Below, piece after piece: positions 26,129 through 33,608 of a stretch of 44,422 nucleotides of DNA. Under the pieces are notes generated by a model. That model was not told where the DNA came from. It worked only from the letters and a program-made list of their open reading frames with translations, and made no database searches. Source of the DNA: Methylobacterium sp. J-048 (GTDB lineage: Bacteria > Pseudomonadota > Alphaproteobacteria > Rhizobiales > Beijerinckiaceae); the NCBI RefSeq assembly GCF_022829515.1, contig NZ_JAKSYL010000026.1, positions 1-44,422 on the forward strand, in the 5' to 3' direction. Each line of letters starts with the position of its first letter. Position 1 is the first letter of the stretch. The position numbers were made by a program, and so were the translations under genes.

Positions 26129-26890
26129 ATGCCTGATCCGGATCTCCGCATGAGCGAGCCTGCCTCCGCCGTCACCCGTGCGTTCGTGCTGGCCGCGGGC
26201 CTGGGCAAGCGCATGCGGCCGGTGACCGCCACGGTGCCAAAACCCCTGGTGGAGGTGGCCGGCAAGGCGCTCCTCGACCACGCCCTCGACCGGGCTGCCG
26301 AGGCCGGGATCGAGACCGCGATCGTCAACGTCCACTACCTGCCCGACCTCATCGAGGGACACCTCGCCCGCCGGACGGACGGACCCGCCATCCAGGTCTC
26401 GGACGAGCGCGCCGCGCTGCTGGAGACCGGCGGCGGCATCCGCAAGGCGCTGCCGCTGCTCGGCGACGCGCCGTTCGTGGTGCTGAACTCGGATTCGTTC
26501 TGGCTCGAAGGCCCGGCCCCCAATCTCCGCCGCCTGATCGCCGCCTGGGATCCGGAGCGCATGGACGCCCTGCTGCTGGTCGCCCCCACCGCCACCAGCC
26601 TCGGCTACGACGGCGCCGGGGATTTCGTCATGGACGCGGACGGCCGCCTGGAGCGCCGCGGCGAGCGCGAGGTCGCCCCGTTCATCTACGCGGGCGTGGC
26701 GATCCTGACGCCGAGCCTGTTCGCCGACACGCCGGAGGGCGCCTTCTCGCTCAACCTGTTGTTCGACCGGGCGATCGCCAATGGCCGGCTGTCGGGCATG
26801 CGCCTCGACGGCCAATGGCTCCACGTCGGCACCCCGGACGCGATCCGCGCCGCCGAGGAGCGGGTGCGGGCGAGCGCCCGGGCCCCGTAG
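26129..26890 (+). CDS. murU: MurU-like sugar-1-phosphate nucleotidyltransferase
   Basis: This 253-aa protein has the nucleotidyltransferase core: AFVLAAGLGKRMRPVTATVPKP near the N-terminus (G-x-G-x-R-M-x-P plus KP), ETGGGIRKAL, and the metal-binding NSDSFW. It fits MurU, which makes UDP-MurNAc from MurNAc-1-phosphate in the fosfomycin-tolerant recycling route together with AmgK. Mannose-1-phosphate guanylyltransferases are close relatives, so the substrate call rests on the neighbouring AmgK-like kinase. An internal ATG at 26150 is an alternative start. The two genes are 63 bp apart. Confidence 0.78.
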   Translation: MPDPDLRMSEPASAVTRAFVLAAGLGKRMRPVTATVPKPLVEVAGKALLDHALDRAAEAGIETAIVNVHYLPDLIEGHLARRTDGPAIQVSDERAALLETGGGIRKALPLLGDAPFVVLNSDSFWLEGPAPNLRRLIAAWDPERMDALLLVAPTATSLGYDGAGDFVMDADGRLERRGEREVAPFIYAGVAILTPSLFADTPEGAFSLNLLFDRAIANGRLSGMRLDGQWLHVGTPDAIRAAEERVRASARAP

Positions 26891-26963
26891 CGCCGGGCCG
26901 TTTCAAGCGTGGCACAATCAGTCTTGCCAAGCCCGATCCGAGCCTCTAGAAGCCCCTTCACAC

Positions 26964-26984
26964 CGGCGGGCCAAGCCCCCGCCG
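26964..26984. terminator. 7-bp GC stem hairpin after murU
   Basis: CGGCGGG (26964-26970) pairs with CCCGCCG (26978-26984) around 7 nt, between murU and tRNA-Arg. It has no T run. It may end the murU transcript. Confidence 0.3.
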
Positions 26985-26993
26985 CCGTGTCAG

Positions 26994-27070
26994 GCGCCCG
27001 TAGCTCAGCTGGATAGAGCACCAGACTACGAATCTGGGGGTCAGAGGTTCGAATCCTTTCGGGCGCGCCA
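26994..27070 (+). tRNA. tRNA-Arg(ACG)
   Basis: The 77-nt gene folds as a full cloverleaf. The acceptor GCGCCCG (26994-27000) pairs with CGGGCGC (27060-27066), with discriminator G and encoded CCA (27068-27070). The D-arm contains AGCTCAGCTGGATAGAGC, the anticodon stem CCAGA/TCTGG holds loop CTACGAA (anticodon ACG), and the T-loop is GTTCGAATC. Its 3' 47 bp are the left attachment site of the island that follows; the tRNA stays intact. Confidence 0.97.
27024..27070 (+). repeat. attL: 47-bp direct repeat in tRNA-Arg 3' end
   Basis: This stretch from the anticodon stem to the CCA is identical over 47 bp to 35612-35658. Bases on either side differ (A versus T before, A versus C after), so the repeat limits are sharp. 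It is the usual crossover target of tRNA-specific tyrosine integrases. Confidence 0.95.
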
Positions 27071-27109
27071 AAAATTTCAAGCACTTAGCTGCTATATCAG
27101 GCGGCCGGT

Positions 27110-27136
27110 GCTTACGGGATTTTACAAAAAGTAAGC
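27110..27136. promoter_or_regulatory. Left arm-type integrase sites
   Basis: GCTTACG at 27110-27116 and the inverse-like AGTAAGC at 27130-27136 lie 40-66 bp inside attL. The same heptamer occurs four times near attR. They are candidate arm-binding sites for the island integrase or its excisionase. Confidence 0.45.
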
Positions 27137-27627
27137 GGTTGTAATCGAGCCTCTGCGTTTTCGCGCATTCTAGGCGAAGCAGGGATATGCGTGCGCGGCT
27201 CGCCGGCTCAGCTATCAGTAGCGGGATCTGCGTGGGCCGCAGGCGACTACCTAGGGAATCCTGGGGGACGCCGATTGCCAGGCGCACCATCGTTGTTAGA
27301 CAGGACCGCCCTACCTGCTCGGTTTCGGGTCAGCGCCGAGCTAAGGAGGGCATCCCGCGATTCCGTCGGTAGCTCGACAGCGATGCAGGCCGCTCCTGGA
27401 TCGCCGTGCTCAACTTCGATACCACCACCTTTCGAGCTAGCATGCGTCGGCACCGGACGCCTTGCAAGAAATTTGAAATTTCATCTCAGAATCAATCGTT
27501 TATTGAGCGTCTTACGGATGGTCGGGCTCGAACCAGCGCTTGCTGGTGGTTAGCATTCCTTTACCATGCGGACGCATATTGAGAATAAGCCGTCAAGCTC
27601 GGACTTCGGCGAGGAACTCCAGGCAGC
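27137..27627. other. Island left flank without a supported gene
   Basis: About 490 bp between the left end and the first cargo gene. Open frames here lack ribosome sites and family likeness. A fragment at about 27515-27560 (minus strand, GGTTCGAGCCC) recalls a tRNA T-arm but does not fold into a tRNA. The promoter for the cargo operon must be here; I see no convincing -35/-10 pair. Confidence 0.4.
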
Positions 27628-28002
27628 ATGCTAGTCCGAATCGTAGAGGGGCCAACCCAGCCAAGCGAGGCCGAGGAGGTTCGCGAACTATGGCAAGGAG
27701 GGCATATCGGCAGTGATGAGCGTGCGCTGTCTGCTGCTGCCCTTGTCGGAGTGTTCCCCGAACTTGAGGTCGGCACATGGTATCCATTCGATGTTTATCT
27801 TCAATACATATCGGCTCCGATCGCTCCGAACGAGCACCCAATATGGACTACAGTTGACGTTAGTCAGAGCGGGGTAAATGGAGCTTGGAAAGCCTCAATC
27901 GAGGTTGAGCAAGAGTTTGCGATACGCACTTTGTGCAGTGGAATAGCAAGCCACGGCAGTTCGCTTTCTAAGGGCCGAAAAATTTGGATAAGGTTTGAGT
28001 AG
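27628..28002 (+). CDS. Unknown 124-aa protein, first gene of PIN/AAA operon
   Basis: I do not recognise this protein. It is small, acidic and soluble, with no signal peptide or membrane segment. The middle (WYPFDVYLQYISAPI, HPIWTTVDVSQSG, WKASIEVEQEFAIRTL) looks rich in beta strands, which suits a compact binding domain. It ends 1 bp before the start of the PIN-domain gene, so the two are surely co-translated. In such a cassette it could be a sensor, an adaptor or an immunity factor, but this is speculation. Codon use is AT-richer than the chromosome. Confidence 0.75.
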   Translation: MLVRIVEGPTQPSEAEEVRELWQGGHIGSDERALSAAALVGVFPELEVGTWYPFDVYLQYISAPIAPNEHPIWTTVDVSQSGVNGAWKASIEVEQEFAIRTLCSGIASHGSSLSKGRKIWIRFE

Positions 28003-28003
28003 G

Positions 28004-30052
28004 ATGTACTTATCGGCAGCAGAGTTCCGAGCGAAACGTTGTTACAAAGAGCTGCCCGCCGGCGAGCTTTCTGTCGAATATCATGATAGTACACATCATG
28101 CTGCGGGGCGATTTGAGCCCCTTCTTTCTGTAGATATTAAAAGACCTAATATACAGTTAGACGAAGATTCCGAGGCGTTTTATAGCCTACAAAGAACCAT
28201 CTCCGTGGGAACCAAAGACGCAGATGCTTCTATCCTCTCGGACACCTTATCTTTGTCGCTTGCAAGAGTTGGCTTGATCGCTCCGACGCTGTCGGAAGAA
28301 TTATATCAAGAAATAGACAGCCTTAATTCTGAAAGCGGTGTAATTTTAATAGCCGACACGAATTCGTTATATAATGGTACAATTCATTGGCTGATTGATA
28401 CGCTTAGGAGGCCGGTCGTGTGGCTGCTTCCATTCGTTATGTCTCTCACTCAAATTCAGCAACGCGATGCTGGGCTTAAGTCAATGGTGGGAAAGCGAAA
28501 AGAAACAAACTTGGCACAGGCGCTACGCTCACGTGCGCTTGTCAACGCTTCTCTCGGGCTTCTCGAAAGAAACAAAGGTAAATACCAAGTTTTAGAGTTA
28601 GACCCTTCTCTGCTCAGGTATATGAGGCCGTCGGGCAAAGGAACAGTCGATCACGATCAGGGAGATGTTCTTGAAGATAGATTGTTCGTGGAGGGCATAC
28701 ATGCGGTCTTACGTTCGACACGTACTCGAGCCTCACAGCGGGTTGTGACCTCTGATATTTTGCTGGCTCGGATACTGCGTACTGAAGGGGTGCCAACTTT
28801 ATATATTCCGCCGCCGAGGCTCGATGCACAGAAAGTATCGTGCTTGCGGTATGACCCTCTTGTCAAAGATTTTCGTGGTGCGCCACTGGCGGACTTAATA
28901 TGGGACCTCGCGCACGCTTTTAGTACAATCCGAGTAACTTCAGAAGGTGCTCACCAGTTTACAGCGTCTGCATACTGGCCCAATAAAATGCCCCATGATT
29001 GGCATCTAGAAAAACTTTACATACAAGAGAGCAACGAAACCATTGCCGTTCCTATAGTGGAAGGCGTTCAGGCGACGCCGACATCTGATCCCGGATTAGA
29101 GCCGTTGTCCGCCACCAAAGGGCCGCTCGCACAGCAGGATCTTGTCCCGGCCTTGCCAAGGCCAATTGATCGACCTGAAACATTAGAACGGCCACATATG
29201 GGGGAAGGTGTAGAGGTTCTGCCGGCTCCACAAAACCCTCAAGAAATCGCAATTTCATCTGCGCAATTACCACAGGCATCAGTGCCGCAGATATTGCGGT
29301 TGTCGGCTGTCGTTTATGATTTAAACAAACCCCTCGCTGTTTCAGAAGTGATCCGTAATCTTGTGGACGATAGACCTACTGATGGTGTTGCGCGTCGTGC
29401 TCTTGAGGTCATGAGAAGAACGGAGCTGATTCGGTACGAGGGAGGTCTTATTTATGCGGGATCCTCTTTGAGAAGGTTGAAACATTATCTTGACATCGGC
29501 GACCTGGACGGCATCAGTGGTATATTCAAACGGTTCCTCCCGTACGAAATCATTCTTGACGCGTTGGTCGAACGCGGCTCGATGCTTCGAACTGAGGTTG
29601 AGCCACTTCTGAGTGATCGGCTCGGGGTGGTTGGCAAAGAGTCAAGTCTCAGGGTTTTGCGATATCATAGCTGTTTGGGACAGGCGTGGACCTTTGGTGA
29701 TAGCATCAGGGACGGGTCCCAACGGCTTTCGGATCGCCAGGCAATTTCAATGTTTCTTGAGGTGTTCTCCGAGTCGTGCAAAGACGGCTTGGCTTCAGTG
29801 CTTGATGTCCTGACACAATTTTGCATTAGGGGCCGTGTATCGCCATGGGCTGCGCAGCGCCAACTAAAAAGGATAATTTCGGAAGGGGGATTTCCTTCTT
29901 TAATTTTCCAACCTGCCGCCGGGGCTAGGCCGGTGGTAAGCGACCCGGTGTTGAGTGGTACTTTAGAAAGTTTTGAACTCACTCCGATTCCAATGGACAG
30001 AATACTTATAGGTGACCGGCCGATATTTACGATTAGCGGGACGACCCAGTGA
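28004..30052 (+). CDS. Large PIN-like nuclease domain protein (putative defence effector)
   Basis: This 682-aa cytosolic protein has a PIN-like domain at about residues 113-270. It begins with VILIADTNSLYNG (first acidic residue D118), has LEDRLFVEGI (E224, D225, E230) in the middle and VVTSDILLARILRTEGV (D251) followed by a strand, in the order of PIN active-site acids. PIN domains are metal-dependent RNases or nickases. Residues 350-425 are a proline-rich linker. Residues 440-490 (AVSEVIRNLVDD to GGLIYAGSS) look like a winged helix, and the rest is helical. The ATG at 28004 has AAGG and AGTAGG upstream. Its stop overlaps the AAA ATPase start (GTGA). The family is not one I can name. Confidence 0.8.
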   Translation: MYLSAAEFRAKRCYKELPAGELSVEYHDSTHHAAGRFEPLLSVDIKRPNIQLDEDSEAFYSLQRTISVGTKDADASILSDTLSLSLARVGLIAPTLSEELYQEIDSLNSESGVILIADTNSLYNGTIHWLIDTLRRPVVWLLPFVMSLTQIQQRDAGLKSMVGKRKETNLAQALRSRALVNASLGLLERNKGKYQVLELDPSLLRYMRPSGKGTVDHDQGDVLEDRLFVEGIHAVLRSTRTRASQRVVTSDILLARILRTEGVPTLYIPPPRLDAQKVSCLRYDPLVKDFRGAPLADLIWDLAHAFSTIRVTSEGAHQFTASAYWPNKMPHDWHLEKLYIQESNETIAVPIVEGVQATPTSDPGLEPLSATKGPLAQQDLVPALPRPIDRPETLERPHMGEGVEVLPAPQNPQEIAISSAQLPQASVPQILRLSAVVYDLNKPLAVSEVIRNLVDDRPTDGVARRALEVMRRTELIRYEGGLIYAGSSLRRLKHYLDIGDLDGISGIFKRFLPYEIILDALVERGSMLRTEVEPLLSDRLGVVGKESSLRVLRYHSCLGQAWTFGDSIRDGSQRLSDRQAISMFLEVFSESCKDGLASVLDVLTQFCIRGRVSPWAAQRQLKRIISEGGFPSLIFQPAAGARPVVSDPVLSGTLESFELTPIPMDRILIGDRPIFTISGTTQ

Positions 30053-31287
30053 ACACTCTTAGAGACCTGCTCGGCCCGCGTCGATCAACGGAACCGCGTG
30101 AGCGTGATCGCTTTCTGCGGCGCTACGGGCTTTCCCGCAATCCGTTCCCGCCATCTCGAACGATTTTGCCTGAGGTAATGTATAACCAGAGCGCTGCTTT
30201 AAAAAAATTCGCCGACGCCGTGGATGCAATCCTTGATCCCATGGATATATCTAGGAGATCGGTTGCCGTAGTCGGCGGCACGGGCGCAGGTAAGACCCAT
30301 TTCCTTCGTCATTGTCAGTACTTGTTTAAGTCTTATACTGACGAGGAGGACTGCGGCCGCTACGTCGAAGTGGAGTATCAGGCTGGAACCGGCTCGTCTG
30401 TGAGTCTGGTTCGAGAAATGCTGCGTCGTGCAGACGATAGATGTGCAAAGGATGGCGAATTCGACCTCATAAATGGGTTGATCAATGCTGGCCTAAACTC
30501 GTCTCACGTCAGAAATGTGCGTATGGATGACTTAAGGAAGTCGCTTCTTACGCTGCTTGAGGCATCCTCTCCCGATTTCGAGCCTCGCGACAAAAATAAA
30601 GTATTTACATACGAGCATTTGCGCGAAGTTATGAAGCGGTGGTTAGCTGGCAATACCCTCACCGCGACTGAGCGAGGACAACTAGATGTGTCTGGCCGGC
30701 TAGCAACCGCGCCGATAATGATCCGCGTTATGTCAGAGCTTTTTGCGCTGGCCCAATCCATTGAAGCCATCGGCGGCGTGCTGTTATGTCTGGATGAGAT
30801 TGAGTCAGTTTTTTCGAGCGGCATTGCGACCGCAAAGGTGCAGACGTTTCTTCAAGATCTTCGATATCTGTTCGACGAGTCCGTAAAGCCGGAACTCGGT
30901 TATTCGCTCACCATCATTTCTGCCTCTACGCAACGCGGCGCTGCTAGTTTGCGGGATTATAATTTTCCGCTGTATCAGAGGCTGGGTTTTGAAAGTGAAA
31001 ATAGAGAAGAGCTTAAATCGATCCTATCATTCGAAGAGGCGCAAGATTTCGCTAACGTTTATATCGATTATGAAAAGGTGCGCTCCGAAGAAGATGATGT
31101 GGTGAGGCGTGCTGCTCGTTCTCCAGCGAGGAGCTTGATCGACGAGGACGATTTACAACAAGCGTTGTCTAAGGCAACGCCGACGCGAAGAGGGTGGTCT
31201 AGTGGTGAGCCAGCGAGCCAAGCTCAGCTGCTAGAAGCGTTGCACCACATTGTAGAAGAAAAGCGCCGCGAGACCGCAGCAAGCTAA
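30049..31287 (+). CDS. AAA ATPase (ExeA/ORC-like) paired with PIN protein
   Basis: This 412-aa P-loop ATPase starts with GTG overlapping the previous stop by 4 bp. Walker A is GGTGAGKTH at residues 76-84, Walker B is VLLCLDEIES (D249, E250), and a sensor-1-like SASTQRG is at 291-297. The lead-in RRYGLSRNPFPPS resembles the GL..NPF motif of ExeA/TniB and ORC-like AAA proteins. It also recalls the ATP-binding subunits of BREX-type systems, but no other BREX gene is present. It probably uses ATP to detect DNA or assemble a complex that controls the PIN protein. Between the P-loop and Walker B lies a helical insert of about 140 residues. It is AT-rich like its partners. Confidence 0.82.
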   Translation: MNTLRDLLGPRRSTEPRERDRFLRRYGLSRNPFPPSRTILPEVMYNQSAALKKFADAVDAILDPMDISRRSVAVVGGTGAGKTHFLRHCQYLFKSYTDEEDCGRYVEVEYQAGTGSSVSLVREMLRRADDRCAKDGEFDLINGLINAGLNSSHVRNVRMDDLRKSLLTLLEASSPDFEPRDKNKVFTYEHLREVMKRWLAGNTLTATERGQLDVSGRLATAPIMIRVMSELFALAQSIEAIGGVLLCLDEIESVFSSGIATAKVQTFLQDLRYLFDESVKPELGYSLTIISASTQRGAASLRDYNFPLYQRLGFESENREELKSILSFEEAQDFANVYIDYEKVRSEEDDVVRRAARSPARSLIDEDDLQQALSKATPTRRGWSSGEPASQAQLLEALHHIVEEKRRETAAS

Positions 31288-31342
31288 TATGCCAGTTTGG
31301 GCGATATTTACAGGCTTACCAAGGATACTTCGGAGACGTAAT

Positions 31343-31600
31343 TCAATTGTAGCGGTGCTTGATCGGATCGAGTTCGGGCCGGTCGGCCTGCCGGACGGCC
31401 TCGGCTTCAACGAGCCGGGCATTCCAGGCGGCCAACCGACGCCCCTCGGCCTGGCGCTCGGCTTCCTGTCGCGCGTCCCTGCACAGCCCTCAGCCCTCCT
31501 GATCGTAGCTGGCATCGTTTCCACAGGCGCATTTGCGGGCGGCGTGCGAGACGGCCCGGCGCTCGGCCGTCGTGAGAGGCTTGCTGTCGAAGGGCCTCAC
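31343..31600 (-). pseudogene. Small island ORF with in-frame TGA
   Basis: A GTG at 31598-31600, with GGAG 5 nt upstream, opens a 36-codon frame with AARKCACGNDASYDQEG. It stops at TGA (31490-31492). The same frame continues without another stop for 48 codons (RDARQEAERQAEGRRLAAWN onward) to TGA at 31343-31345, and reads like real helical protein. Either an 85-aa gene has been broken by a nonsense change, or a short 36-aa gene is followed by a chance frame. It is 23 bp downstream of the second integrase on the same strand and GC-rich like it. Confidence 0.4.
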
Positions 31601-31623
31601 CGCTCCATGCTGGCGCCAGGGAA

Positions 31624-32742
31624 TTAGCCGGCCATCCTCAATTCGAGCTTCGCGATAGCGGACTCGGCGAGTGCCTTCGTCCGGTTCAGGTAGCGTTCTA
31701 AGATCCGGTTGACGCTCGCGAGCGAGTGCCCCGTGATCGTCGCGATCTCCGGCACCGTGCATCCCGCCTCGGCGAGCATGGTGACGGCCGTCCCGCGAAT
31801 GTCGTGAAAGTGGAGGTCGTCGCCGATCTCGCTCTTCAGGAAGGCGTAGCGCCACGCCTGTTTGAATGCCTCGATCGTCCAGGCGGTCGCCCCCGTCGAG
31901 TTGAGGATATGCAACGCGCCAATGTCGACCTTGTCGATCGGCGGCCCGCCGTTGTGGCCGGGGCGGCGATCGAACCCCGCGGCTCGCGCCTCCGCAATGG
32001 CCTTCAGGTCGTCGAGGATGGCCTTCAGCGCCTTCGTGCATGGGATGTAGACCCGCGCCTTCGTCTTGGACTGCGTGAGCTTGATCGCGGCGCCGTCATA
32101 CTGCGCCCATCGGAGGGCGATCAGGTCCCCGCGCCGCTGGCCGGTGTGAAGAGCGACGAAGGCAATCAATTTGATCTCGGCCCGCGCCGTGGAGTTCAGG
32201 GCGGCGAAATGCTCCGGCAGCCAAATGTTTTCCGAGCGGTCGACCTTATAGACCCGCTTGAACGTCGCCAGGGGATGCCGGTCGATCATCTCCCGGTCGT
32301 GCGCGAACTTCAGGATACGGGCGAGCCGGGCGAGCTTCGCGTCGGCCGCGCGGGGATGCTGCTCGGCCAGATCGTCGCGCCATTCGAGGAAGAGCGTCCG
32401 CGAGCCCTTCCGCTCGACGGTCGCGAGCGGCATGTCCCCCCATTCGCGGAAGATCGCGTTAATGTTGAATTGCTCGGTCTCGCGCGTCTTCTCGGCAAGC
32501 CCCGTCCAGTCCGCGGACGACTGGTATTTCTGAATGAGCGTCCCGATCGTGCTACCGGTCTCGGGCGGCTTGGCCTCGGCCTCGGCCTCCCGGTTGCACT
32601 GCTCAAGAGCGAGCTTGAATGCCGGCGTCGTCGGATCGTCCGGCAGCCGGTGGCCGGTCGCCCGGTGGTAGTAATAGACGCGGGTCTCGCCGCCGGACAG
32701 CTTTCGCCGGACCGGCTTAACCCCTTCGATTGCGTCGCTCAT
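31624..32742 (-). CDS. Second tyrosine recombinase/integrase of the island
   Basis: This 372-aa protein has a SAM-like N-terminal core-binding region and the tyrosine recombinase catalytic set: R203 in HTGQRRGDLI, H313-x-x-R316 in FHDIRGTAV, H339 in ITGHS and the nucleophile Y351 in ILERYLNR. All key residues are present, so it may be active. The ATG at 32742 lies inside the end of the HTH gene (26-bp overlap). It is GC-rich, unlike the cargo next to it, and probably came with a different element from the integrase at 34307-35479. Confidence 0.92.
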   Translation of the reverse strand: MSDAIEGVKPVRRKLSGGETRVYYYHRATGHRLPDDPTTPAFKLALEQCNREAEAEAKPPETGSTIGTLIQKYQSSADWTGLAEKTRETEQFNINAIFREWGDMPLATVERKGSRTLFLEWRDDLAEQHPRAADAKLARLARILKFAHDREMIDRHPLATFKRVYKVDRSENIWLPEHFAALNSTARAEIKLIAFVALHTGQRRGDLIALRWAQYDGAAIKLTQSKTKARVYIPCTKALKAILDDLKAIAEARAAGFDRRPGHNGGPPIDKVDIGALHILNSTGATAWTIEAFKQAWRYAFLKSEIGDDLHFHDIRGTAVTMLAEAGCTVPEIATITGHSLASVNRILERYLNRTKALAESAIAKLELRMAG

Positions 32743-33043
32743 CGCGTTTCTTTCTCCACTCTTCGAGCGGGTCGACTTCGGGCTGTGGGGGCATGGGTGC
32801 GGCGCGCATGCCGCCGAGTTGCGAGAGCGCGTCGATCGAGGCGTCGATCGCGGTCCGGTCCCATCGGGACGTGCCCGGCAGGGCGTTGGGAATCCGGCCG
32901 TCCTTCCGCCAGCGGTCAAAACCGCGAGGCGTGAGGCCGAGGTATTGAGCGGCTTGCGCTTTCGAGAGCAGCCGCGGCGGGACGGCGGCGCTTATCGGAG
33001 ACAAAGCAGGAGGCGCCGAGTCGCGCCGGCTTGTTTCACACAT
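32717..33043 (-). CDS. HTH protein (excisionase/AlpA-like) coupled to second integrase
   Basis: This 108-aa protein carries a MerR/AlpA-type helix-turn-helix, LLSKAQAAQYLGLTPRGFDRW followed by the wing KDGRIPNALPGTSRWDR, at about residues 25-70. Such proteins next to integrases act as excisionases or regulators. The C-terminal 35 residues are charged. The gene overlaps the integrase by 26 bp. A palindrome with a repeated half-site lies 58 bp upstream (33101-33135) and may be its operator. Confidence 0.8.
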   Translation of the reverse strand: MCETSRRDSAPPALSPISAAVPPRLLSKAQAAQYLGLTPRGFDRWRKDGRIPNALPGTSRWDRTAIDASIDALSQLGGMRAAPMPPQPEVDPLEEWRKKRDERRNRRG

Positions 33044-33100
33044 GAGTAATCTCAGCCTTCAGAGACTAAGATCGTCCATGCGTGAGTTTAACAAATGGTT

Positions 33101-33135
33101 CGACGGATATCCGTCGCTAACGGCTGATATCCGTC
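33101..33135. promoter_or_regulatory. Palindromic operator with repeated half-site
   Basis: CGACGGATATCCGTCG (33101-33116) is a perfect 16-bp palindrome. Its half GATATCCGTC (33106-33115) recurs exactly at 33126-33135, a 20-bp offset equal to two helical turns. The pair lies upstream of the HTH/integrase unit and is a good candidate for HTH protein binding. Confidence 0.55.
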
Positions 33136-33270
33136 ATGATCAGTCGTTCAGTGAACCGTTTTGCGCGGACTCGTACTGCGCGAGGATCGAACGCATCTCG
33201 CGCCGGACCGTGCTCGCGATCTCGTTTGCATCCCCATCAAAGCTCAAGGCGGCTAGGTGATTAGCCGCGC

Positions 33271-33501
33271 CTATCCCCGTTCTTTAGCGGCGAGCCAGTC
33301 CGATAGGGTTCCGGCCTTCCACCCGAGCTTGCGGGTGCTGAGACGAATGGGCTGTGGCACTTGCCCGGCGCGATAGAGGCGACGGAAATGAGGGAGGCTG
33401 AAGCCGAGCAATGCGGCGGTCTGTCCGCTATCGAGGACGCGATCACGGCTCAGGTCGGGCGGAAGAATCACCGACTTGGCGGCGGCGTTGGTCTGCATCA
33501 T
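33271..33501 (-). CDS. AlpA-family excisionase/regulator
   Basis: This 76-aa protein has the AlpA-type winged HTH: VLDSGQTAALLGFSLPHFRRL then YRAGQVPQPIRLSTRKLGWK and a final SDWLAAKE. AlpA proteins activate or assist excision of P4-type islands. Two adjacent ATGs (33501 and 33498) follow GGGAGAG; I use the first. It is downstream of the unknown gene 33609-34310 and the main integrase on the same strand. It likely controls the att-site integrase. Confidence 0.82.
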   Translation of the reverse strand: MMQTNAAAKSVILPPDLSRDRVLDSGQTAALLGFSLPHFRRLYRAGQVPQPIRLSTRKLGWKAGTLSDWLAAKERG

Positions 33502-33571
33502 CTCTCTCCCAAGCCGCAGCATGCGGCGTTGGGATCATGGGTAAGCAAGAGTGGTCGTGAGCGCCCGACGC

Positions 33572-33589
33572 AATGGGATCAATGGGATC
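33572..33589. repeat. Tandem 9-bp repeat before alpA-like gene
   Basis: AATGGGATC occurs twice in direct contact (33572-33580, 33581-33589) and is followed by a partial third copy (AATG). It lies in the 107-bp gap between the unknown gene and the AlpA-like gene, upstream of the latter. It could be a binding site. Confidence 0.4.
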
Positions 33590-33608
33590 AATGCCGGCTA
33601 CGCGCCGC

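Noticed and set aside
27500..27580. tRNA-like sequence on the minus strand with GGTTCGAGCCC
   Set aside because: The T-loop-like string is present, but the T-stem halves do not pair properly and no acceptor or D-arm can be built.
30049..31287. AAA ATPase as part of a Tn7/TniB-type transposon
   Set aside because: No DDE transposase (TniA/TnsB) or terminal repeats are near; the partner is a PIN-like protein instead.
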